NCBI RefSeq assembly: GCF_001730295.1
Contig: NZ_MIKA01000023.1
Span: forward strand, 186,001 to 250,000
Length of the DNA: 64,000 nucleotides
Origin: Enterococcus plantarum
Lineage (GTDB): Bacteria; Bacillota; Bacilli; Lactobacillales; Enterococcaceae
Direction of reading: 5' to 3'
Positions 39,637 through 51,759 of the stretch are shown piece by piece (position 1 is the stretch's first letter; each line of letters opens with the position of its first letter). The notes under the pieces were generated by a model, which saw nothing but the letters and a program-made list of their open reading frames with translations, did no database searches and was not told the DNA's origin. The translations under genes were made by a program, and so were the position numbers.

Positions 39637-40056
39637 TTACGTATGTTTTGACACATTGATCCGATTGATTGCTCGGTGAAGTGCAACTGTTGCACGGCGT
39701 AATTCATCTGTGTTAGCATTTTCCTTCGCTTTTTCAATCATACGTTCAGCTCGTTGTTTAGCACGTTCTGCACGGCTTACATCAATATCTCTTTCACGTT
39801 CTGCACTATCGGCAATGATCGAAACGACATTATCACGAACTTCCATAATGCCGCCATTAACAGCAATCCAATCGACATGTGTATCAGAATCAGTTCTTTT
39901 TACGCGAACTTCATCAATCGCTAAAGGAACGATGATCGGTGCATGTTTAGGTAAGATACCAATTTCGCCATCTGTTGTTTTTGCAACAACAATCGCTGCA
40001 TGATGATCATAAACTAATCCATCAGGAGTCACCACATTGACAGTTAAATAATCCAT
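39637..40056 (-). CDS. atpC: ATP synthase epsilon subunit
   Basis: F1 stalk subunit (139 aa) with the N-terminal beta-sandwich ([34 protein letters not shown]) and a C-terminal helical hairpin ([20 protein letters not shown]). It is the last gene of the atp operon. Confidence 0.95.
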   Translation of the reverse strand: MDYLTVNVVTPDGLVYDHHAAIVVAKTTDGEIGILPKHAPIIVPLAIDEVRVKRTDSDTHVDWIAVNGGIMEVRDNVVSIIADSAERERDIDVSRAERAKQRAERMIEKAKENANTDELRRATVALHRAINRINVSKHT

Positions 40057-40073
40057 TTCTGTGTCTCCTCCTT

Positions 40074-41519
<1,446 letters not shown>

Positions 41520-41622
41520 TCAGGCTTTCGACATTTTATGCCCTAACGAGGTCGTGATAAAAACCTGTCTCCTTCTATTACTTCGTAAGAACTTCTTGCC
41601 CTATAGGCTCAAGTCTTGATTA

Positions 41623-42543
41623 TTACTCTAACGCAGCTGCGCCAGCTACAATTTCGGTGATTTCTTGTGTAATCGCGCCTTGACGAGCTCGGTTATAAGA
41701 AATCGTCAAGTCACTAATAATATTTTGTGCATTATCAGTGGCGGTTTTCATTGCGGTCATCCCAGCAGCATGTTCTGCTGTTTTCGCATCAATTATTGCG
41801 CCATAGATCAAGCTTTCTGCATATTGAGGCAATAAATTATCTAAAATCGCTTCTTCTGAAGGTTCTAAAATATATTCCTGCTCATAGGTTGTTGCTTCGT
41901 CTGGATCTAAATCAGAAATCGGTAGCATTTTCTCTACACGAAATTGACTTGTTAGTGAATTGATATGGTGATTATAACAAACATACAACTCATCAAACAC
42001 TTCATTTTCATACATACTTGTTGCTGTTGAAACAATTTTTCTAACTTCATCAAAACTTGGTTGATCACTTAAACCACGAAGTTCATATGCAACATTTATT
42101 CCACGTGCTTTAAAAAAATCTGCGCCAGTTCCGCCGATTGCAACCAAAACATACTCATCTTGCGATTCATGATCATCTGCCATCATTTTCATCGTTTGTT
42201 TCAAAATTGAACTATTATATCCGCCGACCAATCCTTTATCAGAGGTGATGACGATATAACCGGTTCTTTTAACTGGACGTGATGTCAGCATCATATGAAA
42301 GTTGCCATTTTCTGATGCTTCCCCAGAATTATATGAATCCAATTCTTCCAGATCACTTAATTGAGCAGCAACAAGATGCGTAACGATAGAACGGATTTTT
42401 GAGGCGTATTCTTGAAAGCTTCTAGAAGCCGCTTCTGATTTTGTCAATTTAGCACCAGAGACCATCTGCATGGCATTAGTAATTTGACTTGTTTTTTTAG
42501 TTGAAGCAATGCGTTGTTTGATTTCATTTAATGAAGCACCCAA
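41623..42543 (-). CDS. atpG: ATP synthase gamma subunit
   Basis: Central rotor shaft (306 aa). N-terminal helix [20 protein letters not shown] and C-terminal helix [21 protein letters not shown] with [15 protein letters not shown] are conserved. Slightly longer than the common 285-290 aa because of inserts such as the [20 protein letters not shown] loop. Confidence 0.96.
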   Translation of the reverse strand: MGASLNEIKQRIASTKKTSQITNAMQMVSGAKLTKSEAASRSFQEYASKIRSIVTHLVAAQLSDLEELDSYNSGEASENGNFHMMLTSRPVKRTGYIVITSDKGLVGGYNSSILKQTMKMMADDHESQDEYVLVAIGGTGADFFKARGINVAYELRGLSDQPSFDEVRKIVSTATSMYENEVFDELYVCYNHHINSLTSQFRVEKMLPISDLDPDEATTYEQEYILEPSEEAILDNLLPQYAESLIYGAIIDAKTAEHAAGMTAMKTATDNAQNIISDLTISYNRARQGAITQEITEIVAGAAALE

Positions 42544-42558
42544 TTCTTGTCACCTCTC

Positions 42559-44115
<1,557 letters not shown>

Positions 44116-44143
44116 TCAATTCACCTCTTTATTGTGCTGAACG

Positions 44144-44686
44144 TTATTTTAATAACAATTCTTGGATTCGTTGTAATTGTTTGTGGATACTACCGTCGAT
44201 GACTTTATAATTGGCTTCTATGATGACTCCGCCAACGATTTCAGGATCGATTAGATTGATTAAATTAGCTTGTTCGTACCCTAAAAGTTTTGCTGCTTTT
44301 TCTTCCATCAGTTGATGTTGTTCTTTGGTTAATGGAACTGCCGTCAAAGCTGTGCCTAAAAGCAAGCTCTTATGTTCATCATAACGTCTTTCATACTCAT
44401 CGATCATCAATAATAAATCATTCATACGACTATAGTTATAAACAACGTATAAGAAGTTTTCTATTGTTCCTTCAAACCCGCTAACTAATTGTTTCATGAT
44501 TTCATCTTTTTCGTATGGTTCAAGACGTACATCGCTTAAAATATCGCCTAATTCTGGAACTTCGTGAAAAATTTCTCTAAGTTTTAATAAGTCTTGATAA
44601 ATGCTGTCGGCTTCTTGTTTTTCAATTGCCAATTCAAACAAAGCTTTACCGTAGCGTTTACCCACTGTGTACTTATCTAGCTTCAT
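44144..44686 (-). CDS. atpH: ATP synthase delta subunit
   Basis: Peripheral stalk F1 subunit (180 aa): [20 protein letters not shown] at the start and the C-terminal [20 protein letters not shown]. Its start overlaps atpF by 14 bases. Confidence 0.95.
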   Translation of the reverse strand: MKLDKYTVGKRYGKALFELAIEKQEADSIYQDLLKLREIFHEVPELGDILSDVRLEPYEKDEIMKQLVSGFEGTIENFLYVVYNYSRMNDLLLMIDEYERRYDEHKSLLLGTALTAVPLTKEQHQLMEEKAAKLLGYEQANLINLIDPEIVGGVIIEANYKVIDGSIHKQLQRIQELLLK

Positions 44687-45200
44687 TTGACTTACCTAAA
44701 CCTTCAATATAAGAATTGATCAATGAATCATGTGCATCTGGTGTCAATTCTTTGTTTAAAATTTTCTCTGCAATTTGTAGAGACAAACTCGCTACTTCAT
44801 CTTTAACAGATGCCAATGCTTCTTCATGCTCTTGAGAAATGTCGAGACGCGCTTTTTCTCGTAAACGTGAAACTTCATCATTGGTTTCTGCTAGGATTTT
44901 TTGACGGTTTTGGTCTCCATTCTCTTTCGCATGTTTGATAATTTCTGCTGCTTCTGATTTAGAAGAAAGTAATTTTTGTTGACGTTCTTCTTGTAGTTTA
45001 GCAGCTGCGATTCGAGATTGTTCTGCAGAATCTAAATCGTTGGCAATTTTATCTTCACGTTTTTTTAACATATCAGTGATTGCTTCCCAAGCGAATTTCT
45101 TGATTAAAAGCATTAAAATTAGAAAAGCGCCACTTACGACAATCATTGTGCCAATTGTTGTACTTGGTCCTGCTTCACCGATTACTAAATGATCTAGCAT
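44673..45200 (-). CDS. atpF: ATP synthase b subunit
   Basis: Peripheral stalk subunit of Fo (175 aa): one N-terminal membrane helix ([19 protein letters not shown]) and a long charged coiled coil with the [18 protein letters not shown] stretch. It overlaps atpH. About 350 bases, including a repeat, separate it from atpE. Confidence 0.95.
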   Translation of the reverse strand: MLDHLVIGEAGPSTTIGTMIVVSGAFLILMLLIKKFAWEAITDMLKKREDKIANDLDSAEQSRIAAAKLQEERQQKLLSSKSEAAEIIKHAKENGDQNRQKILAETNDEVSRLREKARLDISQEHEEALASVKDEVASLSLQIAEKILNKELTPDAHDSLINSYIEGLGKSNEAR

Positions 45201-45417
45201 GAAGTTTCAACTTCCTTTCTCTGCAATTCTCTGCGGTGGTTGGCTACTATTTTTTGTATAGCATAGTTTAGTCCACCTTATTTTAGTGAAAATTTGGATT
45301 TTCTTTTAAAATAGGTTACTGTTCATCATCAGCTCTGCCTTTTGGTTAGAACTTTGAAGTAAGCCTGATGTTTTTGGCAATCTTCTTTGTTTTTGGAAAA
45401 GCTTGGTGTTTCTTTTT

Positions 45418-45520
45418 TATAGGTTACTTCTCTCACTTCGTTCGCCAAGTACTGCTCATCATCAGCTCTGCCGAAGGCAGTCGCTGTGATTCGCAGCAAA
45501 GAAAGCAGTAACGCGTGGCG
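45418..45520. repeat. Dispersed repeat inside the atp operon
   Basis: ACTTCTCTCACTTCGTTCGC then CAAGTACTGCTCATCATCAGCTCTG matches the core of the 118-bp units upstream of metN. The right end (CTGCCGAAGGCAG, GTGATTCGCAGC) parallels the end of that array (CTGGTAAAGCCAG, GTGATTCACAAT), with paired changes in the first hairpin. It lies in the wide atpE-atpF gap and is transcribed with the operon. An earlier part of the gap repeats CATCATCAGCTCTGCC (45327-45342). Confidence 0.85.
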
Positions 45521-45554
45521 TTTTAAAAACTCAGCGTCCTGCCTTCTAAAGGGA

Positions 45555-45812
<258 letters not shown>

Positions 45813-45819
45813 TTAGTGT

Positions 45820-46536
45820 TTATTCTTCGACTTCAACTTTGTGAGCCATGTAAACCATCGATAGTGTTACGAATATAAATGCTTGAATCGCACCGATAAA
45901 AAGTGAAAAGGCTAACCAGATCATTTCTAATGGTATTGCGAGCGGAATCGTCCAGAGTCCTACACTAGATACAAGTCCTGCAATCAATCCAAGTAATACT
46001 TCACCGGCAAAAATATTTCCGTATAAACGTAGCGCCAAAGTAAGCAAGTTCGTAAATTCTTCCATTAGCTTAATTGGCATTAGAAAAGATACTGGGCTTA
46101 AAAAGCTATTTCTGAAATATCCTTTTAGTCCAAAACGGCTAACACTGAAGAAATGTGTTAACGCAATCATGATCAATGCTAATGTCAACGTAACCATCGG
46201 ATCGGCTGTTGGACTCTTCCAATACGTATAATCACCGATAGCGACTTTTGTCACTAAACCAATGATATTCGCAACCAAAACGAACATGAACATCGTGAAT
46301 GCTAGTAGGTGAAAATTTGTTACTTCTTTACTTGGCATATTGTCGGTAATGATTCCTCGAACAAAATCAATAGCATACTCAATTACATTTTGTTTGCCTT
46401 TGGGTTTCATTTGAATATTCCTTGTGCAGAAATATACTATCCCAAAGACAATGACACATGTTAACAGAACCATTAAACAAATCGTTCCGTCAAACCAAAT
46501 TGGCCCAACCTTGAAGAGTAGTGTCTTCTCTTCCAA
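45820..46536 (-). CDS. atpB: ATP synthase a subunit
   Basis: Proton-channel subunit of Fo (238 aa). The essential arginine lies in LTLALRLYGNIFAGEVLLGL. About five to six membrane helices. First gene of the operon; no atpI lies upstream. Confidence 0.96.
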   Translation of the reverse strand: MEEKTLLFKVGPIWFDGTICLMVLLTCVIVFGIVYFCTRNIQMKPKGKQNVIEYAIDFVRGIITDNMPSKEVTNFHLLAFTMFMFVLVANIIGLVTKVAIGDYTYWKSPTADPMVTLTLALIMIALTHFFSVSRFGLKGYFRNSFLSPVSFLMPIKLMEEFTNLLTLALRLYGNIFAGEVLLGLIAGLVSSVGLWTIPLAIPLEMIWLAFSLFIGAIQAFIFVTLSMVYMAHKVEVEE

Positions 46537-46603
46537 ATTATTTCACCTCTTTTCCAACAAACTTGCGAGAAGCTTACAAGGCTTCTATTTCTTAACCACA
46601 CGT

Positions 46604-46632
46604 ATCATACCACCAACGATGAATAATTTCAA
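46604..46632 (-). promoter_or_regulatory. atp operon promoter
   Basis: TTGAAA (46627-46632), 17-bp spacer, TATGAT (46604-46609) on the minus strand, about 70 bases before the atpB start. Confidence 0.85.
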
Positions 46633-46728
46633 AAGAATTTCATGAAAATTGGACACTTCTTTTAATATGACAAAATAGTAAAAGAATAAGGTCCAGTTAG
46701 TACTTGGCGGTACAATAGTCAGTTACTG

Positions 46729-46753
46729 AAAAAACGATGAAAACTCATCATTT
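46729..46753 (-). terminator. Terminator after smpB
   Basis: GATGA-GTTT-TCATC stem followed by GTTTTTT on the minus strand. The stem is short, but the position is right for the end of the secG-smpB run. The rest of the 46640-46874 stretch shows no gene and no tmRNA. Confidence 0.55.
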
Positions 46754-46874
46754 CCATTACACTCTACCAAATTTTACACCTAAGATAAAGCAAAGAAAAT
46801 AAATATGCGAAAAAGAATAAAATCAAGTTTAAAATGGTGTCATTTTATTCAAAAAATAAATCAATATAGATACA

Positions 46875-47339
46875 TTAACGTAAATTATTTTTTAGTGTTC
46901 TGCTTATTTCACGATTGATTTCTTTTCGTTTCAAATCTTCTCGTTTATCGTATTGTTTTTTCCCTTTGGCTAGACCGATCAACACTTTAGCATACCCATT
47001 GCGGATATAAACTTTTAATGGAACGATTGTGATTCCGGTATTTTTTGTTTCAGCAATTAGTTTAGCTATTTGCTTTTTGTGCAGTAATAATTTTCTGGTC
47101 CGTAAAGGATCATGGTTGAAAATGTTTCCCTGCTCATAAGGACTGATGTGAACATTGAGCAGATATGCTTCGCCATTTCTAATTCTGGCAAAACCATCTT
47201 TTAAATTGATTCGCCCGTTTCGAATTGATTTTATTTCTGTTCCTTGTAGCACAATTCCAGCTTCCATTGTATCAACAACAGTATAGTCATGCCTTGCTTT
47301 ACGATTTTGGGCAATCAGCTTGCCTTCCCCTTTTGGCAT
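46875..47339 (-). CDS. smpB: SmpB, tmRNA-binding protein
   Basis: Brings tmRNA to stalled ribosomes (154 aa). [20 protein letters not shown] and [20 protein letters not shown] are diagnostic. The second ATG is chosen because GGAGG lies 7 bases before it but only one base from the first. rnr lies just upstream, a common pairing for rescue and decay of stalled mRNAs. Confidence 0.96.
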   Translation of the reverse strand: MPKGEGKLIAQNRKARHDYTVVDTMEAGIVLQGTEIKSIRNGRINLKDGFARIRNGEAYLLNVHISPYEQGNIFNHDPLRTRKLLLHKKQIAKLIAETKNTGITIVPLKVYIRNGYAKVLIGLAKGKKQYDKREDLKRKEINREISRTLKNNLR

Positions 47340-47356
47340 ACCCATTCCTCCGTTTT

Positions 47357-49705
47357 CTATTTTTTCTTCTGTTTTTTCGTCTTTTTCTTTTTCGCTACTT
47401 CTTTATAAAATGGTTTTTTGCCTTTTTTCTTGTTTTTCTTTTGCGCAAAAGGTTTCTTATCTGTCTCTTTGCGATCAAACGTGCGTTTTCGGCGACCATC
47501 TTGGCGTTTCTTTTGTTTTGGTGCTTCAATTTTTTCGACTTCTTCGGCTTCTAAAAATTCAAAATCGATTTCTCTGGTTTCAGGATCGGCTTTGTCTACT
47601 TTGACTTTGACTTTTTGACCGATTTTTAAAGTCATTCCTGTTCGTTCCCCAACAAGAGCCATGTGGTTTTCAATAAAATGGAAATAGTCCTGCTTTAAAT
47701 TATTGACGTGGATTAAGCCTTCGATTGTATTCGGTAATTCTACAAACAAACCAAAACGCGTCACTGAACTAATAATACCGTCATATTCTTCACCAATTTT
47801 ATCAGCCATAAATTCAGCTTTTTTCATTGAGTCAACTTCACGTTCTGTTTCAACTGCTCGGCGTTCCATTCTTGAACTGTGGTCGGCAATATCTGGTAAG
47901 TCTTGCGCCCATTTTTCTTTTCGTTTTTCAGAGACTTTCCCCTCATAACTACGGATCAAGCGATGAACGATCAAATCCGGGTAACGACGGATTGGTGACG
48001 TAAAGTGCGTATAGTATTCTGCTGCTAAACCATAGTGACCATAGTTATCTTCTGAGTATCGTGCTTGTTGCATGCTCCGAAGTAACATTGTATTAATAAC
48101 TGCTTCTTCTGGTTTGTCAGCGACTTGTTCTAAGACTCTTTGTAAGTCTTTTGGTGTAATATCCGTCTTGGTTCCTTTAACTAAAATACCTAATACCGCT
48201 GCAAAATCGAAGAATCGCTGCATTTTTTCTTCTTTTGGTTGTTCGTGGATCCGATAAATAAATGGTAATTTCAATTCATTGAAGTGCTTAGCAACTGTTT
48301 CATTCGCTGCTAACATAAAAGATTCAATCAAACGTTCTCCAACGCCACGTGTACGCAGTAAAATGTCATGGGGATGACCTTGTGGGTCCACTAAGACTTT
48401 AGCTTCACGATCCTCAAATGAAATTGCTCCACGTTTTTCTCGCATTTGCTCAAGAATTTGATGTAGTTCGCCCATTTCGTTAAACATCGTTACTAACTTT
48501 TTATAACGTTTCATTGTTTCTGGCTTTTGTTCTTCTAACATTTCATTGACAGCCGTATAGGTCATTCGTTCAGTCGTTTGGATCACACTTTGGAAGATAT
48601 CATGATTGACAACATGTCCTTCAGGCGTTATCTCCATCTCACAGCTCATTGTAAGTCTTGGCACATTAGGATTCAGTGAGCAAATACCATTAGACAGACG
48701 TTGTGGAATCATCGGTACTACTCGATCAGTTAAATAAACACTCGTTCCTCGTTCATATGCTTCTTGATCCAATTCGCTGCCTTCAGTGACATAATAAGAA
48801 ACATCTGCAATATGCACGCCTAAGAAATAATTGCCGTTGTCTAATTTACGGACTGTCACTGCATCATCTAAATCTTTAGCGTCTTCCCCATCAATCGTGA
48901 CGATCATTTGATCACGTAAATCTCTGCGACCTTCCATATCCGCTTCTGAAATAGTGTCTGGTACTTGGTCTGCTTCAGCGATTACTTCATCAGGAAAACT
49001 TGTTGGAATACCATGAGCTACGACAATCGACAAAATATCCATGCCTGGATCATTTTTGTGACCGACTACTTTTTTAACGATCCCTTCTAAACTCTTCGGG
49101 TATTCTTTTTCAGGATAGTGGGTCACTTCTACAATCACGATACTACCATCAACAGGTTTGATTCCTTGTGCTGCAATATTAAACGTTAAACCTGTCATTT
49201 TTTTATCTTTGGGCACAGCATATCCATATAGATCTGATTCGCTTACTTCTTTTTCATCATAAGCGACAAATTCGCCAACGACTTGTGTGATTGCACGTGT
49301 TTTGATTTCTACTATTTTTCCTTCAGCCCCTCGATCTGAAAAAGCATCTGCTGGCTGGACGATGTCGATGACAACAATATCGCCATCCATTGCAAAGTTA
49401 ACAGCTTCTTTTGGAATATAGACATCTGCTTCTTCAGGGTCGATGGTCACAAACCCAAACCCTCGTTCATTCGCACGAAACGTCCCTTCGATATCTCCAT
49501 TTTTTTGCGGTAAACGAATTTTTCCTTTTTTATTGAATTCTACTAATTTTTCGCGTTCCATTGTTGCAACAGTTTGAACCAACAGCTTAAAATCTGAGCT
49601 CTTTTGCAGTTGCAAGCCTTCTGCAATTTCTTCCATGGAAAAGCTTTTTTTTGTATGGTTTTCCATAAAAGATAGGATTCTTTCCTTGATTGTTTGTTTT
49701 GTCAT
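47357..49705 (-). CDS. rnr: Ribonuclease R
   Basis: 3'-5' exoribonuclease (782 aa). Order: N-terminal helix-turn-helix, cold-shock domains ([20 protein letters not shown]), RNB catalytic domain with aspartates in [18 protein letters not shown]1 domain ([20 protein letters not shown]), and a very Lys/Arg-rich tail (about 70 residues). Its start overlaps the esterase end by 4 bases, so the two genes are coupled. Confidence 0.96.
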   Translation of the reverse strand: MTKQTIKERILSFMENHTKKSFSMEEIAEGLQLQKSSDFKLLVQTVATMEREKLVEFNKKGKIRLPQKNGDIEGTFRANERGFGFVTIDPEEADVYIPKEAVNFAMDGDIVVIDIVQPADAFSDRGAEGKIVEIKTRAITQVVGEFVAYDEKEVSESDLYGYAVPKDKKMTGLTFNIAAQGIKPVDGSIVIVEVTHYPEKEYPKSLEGIVKKVVGHKNDPGMDILSIVVAHGIPTSFPDEVIAEADQVPDTISEADMEGRRDLRDQMIVTIDGEDAKDLDDAVTVRKLDNGNYFLGVHIADVSYYVTEGSELDQEAYERGTSVYLTDRVVPMIPQRLSNGICSLNPNVPRLTMSCEMEITPEGHVVNHDIFQSVIQTTERMTYTAVNEMLEEQKPETMKRYKKLVTMFNEMGELHQILEQMREKRGAISFEDREAKVLVDPQGHPHDILLRTRGVGERLIESFMLAANETVAKHFNELKLPFIYRIHEQPKEEKMQRFFDFAAVLGILVKGTKTDITPKDLQRVLEQVADKPEEAVINTMLLRSMQQARYSEDNYGHYGLAAEYYTHFTSPIRRYPDLIVHRLIRSYEGKVSEKRKEKWAQDLPDIADHSSRMERRAVETEREVDSMKKAEFMADKIGEEYDGIISSVTRFGLFVELPNTIEGLIHVNNLKQDYFHFIENHMALVGERTGMTLKIGQKVKVKVDKADPETREIDFEFLEAEEVEKIEAPKQKKRQDGRRKRTFDRKETDKKPFAQKKNKKKGKKPFYKEVAKKKKTKKQKKK

Positions 49706-50466
49706 TCTTTCTCCTCATTCCAAGACAATGTATTTAAAAATGCCATCACGTCTTGTTCTAATTGTTTATGATCTGGTCCAATTGTCAGCACATGTCCGCT
49801 ATTTGGATACCAGTTTAATGTAAATCGTGTTTGGGTCAACGCTTGAGCTGTCTGATAGACCCCATGTGGGTCAATCATTTCATCATTTCCAGCTTGGGCC
49901 ATAAAAACAGGAACTTTAACTTGTCCCAGATTATTTGCTGTTCGTTCTGAAAAAGATTGAATGTCTTTTAATTGAGCGAACGATGCATCTTTGATTTTAA
50001 CCATTCGCTCTGCTCGTTCTTCTGCTGAGACACCAGCTGTTTTTAGCACCTTGTCAGCGTAAAGGACAAAATTTTCTGGCACCTTATTTTTGACTGGGAA
50101 AATGGGTGAGCAGAAAAAGCCTCCACCGATAATGCCTTCTACTTGGCTTGTCAATGCACTCATCGTAAAAATACCACCCATTGAAAGACCAAAGACAGCA
50201 ATTTGCTGGTACCCTTTATCTTTTAAAAACTGCACGGCATCTCGTGTATCTTGCCACCAATCATTCGTATTTTTTTCCAAAATATCCTCTGGTGCCATGG
50301 TTGCGTGCCCAGAAAAATTAGGAGAATATACGGTATAATTTTCTTTCTCTAAAAAACGGCTCAACATCCGAACATCGTTACTACTTCCTGAATAAGCGTG
50401 CAACAGTAACACTGCACGGGAACCATTTTGCGTAAATAATGGTTTAGGTAGACTTATTGTTTTCAC
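49702..50466 (-). CDS. Carboxylesterase, alpha/beta hydrolase
   Basis: A 254-aa hydrolase of the Est30/monoacylglycerol lipase type. Nucleophile elbow [10 protein letters not shown], oxyanion region [15 protein letters not shown], Asp in [11 protein letters not shown] and His in [10 protein letters not shown] are seen. The start is most likely the GTG at 50466, since GAGGTG lies upstream; the longer frame would begin within that site. The conserved order secG-est-rnr-smpB holds here. Confidence 0.9.
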   Translation of the reverse strand: MKTISLPKPLFTQNGSRAVLLLHAYSGSSNDVRMLSRFLEKENYTVYSPNFSGHATMAPEDILEKNTNDWWQDTRDAVQFLKDKGYQQIAVFGLSMGGIFTMSALTSQVEGIIGGGFFCSPIFPVKNKVPENFVLYADKVLKTAGVSAEERAERMVKIKDASFAQLKDIQSFSERTANNLGQVKVPVFMAQAGNDEMIDPHGVYQTAQALTQTRFTLNWYPNSGHVLTIGPDHKQLEQDVMAFLNTLSWNEEKE

Positions 50467-50580
50467 TATCTGATTCACCTCATTCTCATTTTAGCACATT
50501 ATTCGTTGAAAACCTTGTGAAAAGAAAGTTCTTGCAAGAACTTTTCAGAGCTCGCATCCATTTTTTAATCAAAGAAAAAA

Positions 50581-50750
50581 GAGCCTAGGACATAACTAAA
50601 AAGGTTATGTTTCAGGCTCTTAGTAACCGAATAAACGGTGGGCGCAGAAGCAACTCCTTCGGAAATAAGCCGAAATTCACAAAAATTTGAAGAGCAATTT
50701 TCGTAAATTCCTTCTTATTTCTCGGAGTTAAACACTTCTGTCCCAACCTC
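50581..50750. repeat. Dispersed MITE-like element, copy 2
   Basis: 170 bp, GAGCCTAGGACATAAC ... TGTCCCAACCTC. Ends are imperfect inverted repeats. The first 40 bases fold as GAGCCTAGGACATAAC / GTTATGTTTCAGGCTC. It lies between secG and the esterase gene on one transcript. Confidence 0.9.
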
Positions 50751-50760
50751 TTCAAAGGTC

Positions 50761-50997
50761 TTACTTTGATGATAATAATACTAAAATAAATAATAGTAAC
50801 ATCCAAACAGCACCAATAATTGCTGTTGCGCGTTGCATAACAGCTTCAAATCCACGTGCTTTTTGTTTACCGAAAAGTTTATCTGCGCCACCTGTAAAAG
50901 CACTTGCTGCACTGTTTTGTTTACTTGGTTGCATCATAACGGCAATAACCATCACTACTGATAGAATGATTACAAGTGTTAAAATAAAATTATACAT
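50761..50997 (-). CDS. secG: SecG, preprotein translocase subunit
   Basis: Small membrane subunit (78 aa) of the SecYEG channel: two membrane helices flanking NSAASAFTGGADKLFGKQKA. Upstream of the esterase, rnr and smpB genes, as in other Firmicutes. Confidence 0.95.
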   Translation of the reverse strand: MYNFILTLVIILSVVMVIAVMMQPSKQNSAASAFTGGADKLFGKQKARGFEAVMQRATAIIGAVWMLLLFILVLLSSK

Positions 50998-51106
50998 AGT
51001 CTAATTCTCCCTTATTCACAAAATACATCTATTATACTTTAGCATATTTTTAATTCAAATACCAGTTCAATTTGAATTCCTTTGATTTTTTTCATCTAAA
51101 TTGTAT

Positions 51107-51151
51107 GAAAATGTGATCTGTACTTCTTCTTTCAGTACAGATCACATTTTC
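51107..51151 (-). terminator. Terminator of the P-type ATPase/yjdI/yjdJ run
   Basis: An 18-bp perfect stem (GAAAATGTGATCTGTACT and its complement) with a 9-base loop, beginning at the stop of the GNAT gene. TTTTC follows on the minus strand. Confidence 0.8.
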
Positions 51152-51426
51152 TATGTTCTTAGAACATCATGGTACTCAGTTTTCTCATCAAACTCTTTTT
51201 TGGCAAATGGACATAGCGGAATGATTTTCTTTCCTTCACGACGCGCTTTCTCTACTCCGTTGAAGACTAACTTCTCGGCTAACTTTTGACCTCTATAAGC
51301 TGGGTCTACAAACGTGTGATCAATGATCATCATTTTATCTCCGGCATTTGACCATGTCATTTCACCGATTTCTTTGTTGTCGTCATTTAACAATACAAAA
51401 CGATCTTGTTCTGCTCTGATTTCCAT
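51151..51426 (-). CDS. Small GNAT acetyltransferase (YjdJ-like)
   Basis: A 91-aa minimal GNAT domain: DHTFVDPAYRGQKLAEKLV is the acetyl-CoA pyrophosphate loop (R/QxxGxG/A type), and IIPLCPFAKKEFDE follows. Proteins of this kind (GCN5-related, type YjdJ) occur beside YjdI-like Fe-S proteins, exactly as here with a 2-base gap. The substrate is unknown. Confidence 0.85.
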   Translation of the reverse strand: MEIRAEQDRFVLLNDDNKEIGEMTWSNAGDKMMIIDHTFVDPAYRGQKLAEKLVFNGVEKARREGKKIIPLCPFAKKEFDEKTEYHDVLRT

Positions 51427-51428
51427 CT

Positions 51429-51701
51429 TTATTTTCCATCCTTTCGAATGTACTTTAAGGCGCCACTTGGACAGGTATTGATTACACGAATATTTTCTTC
51501 AATACCAGCATTGTCAGCAATGATCCACGGTCTGCGCCCTACTTCAAAAACATCTGGATTACCCAAAACACAGTTCCCAATATGAGCGCAAATATCTTTA
51601 CTATAATAAATATCCAGCTCTTCTCCTAAATATTTACGATAGCCTTGGGCTAAAAGCATTTCTTCTGTTACTGGTTTATCCTTTATTTTGCTACCATCCA
51701 T
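51429..51701 (-). CDS. YjdI-like single-cluster Fe-S protein
   Basis: A 90-aa protein with cysteines in DICAHIGNCVLG and NTCPSGALKYIRKDGK, the divergent 4Fe-4S mono-cluster (Fer4_19) pattern. The start at 51701 follows GGAGG by 7 bases; the longer frame overlaps the ATPase gene and is rejected. It pairs with the downstream GNAT gene. It may be an electron carrier or sensor; no partner is proven. Confidence 0.85.
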   Translation of the reverse strand: MDGSKIKDKPVTEEMLLAQGYRKYLGEELDIYYSKDICAHIGNCVLGNPDVFEVGRRPWIIADNAGIEENIRVINTCPSGALKYIRKDGK

Positions 51702-51759
51702 GATAGTTCCTCCTTTTTTCCTGAAAGAAACCAATTCGTTCTTTCGTAAAAATGTTGTC

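Noticed and set aside
46640-46874. tmRNA gene next to smpB
   Set aside because: No tRNA-like ends or tag frame are present; the stretch is AT-rich with only a short hairpin.
47320-47618. Plus-strand open frames rich in Phe and Leu
   Set aside because: They are the antisense of the Lys-rich tail of RNase R, which lacks stops on the other strand because of its A-rich codons.
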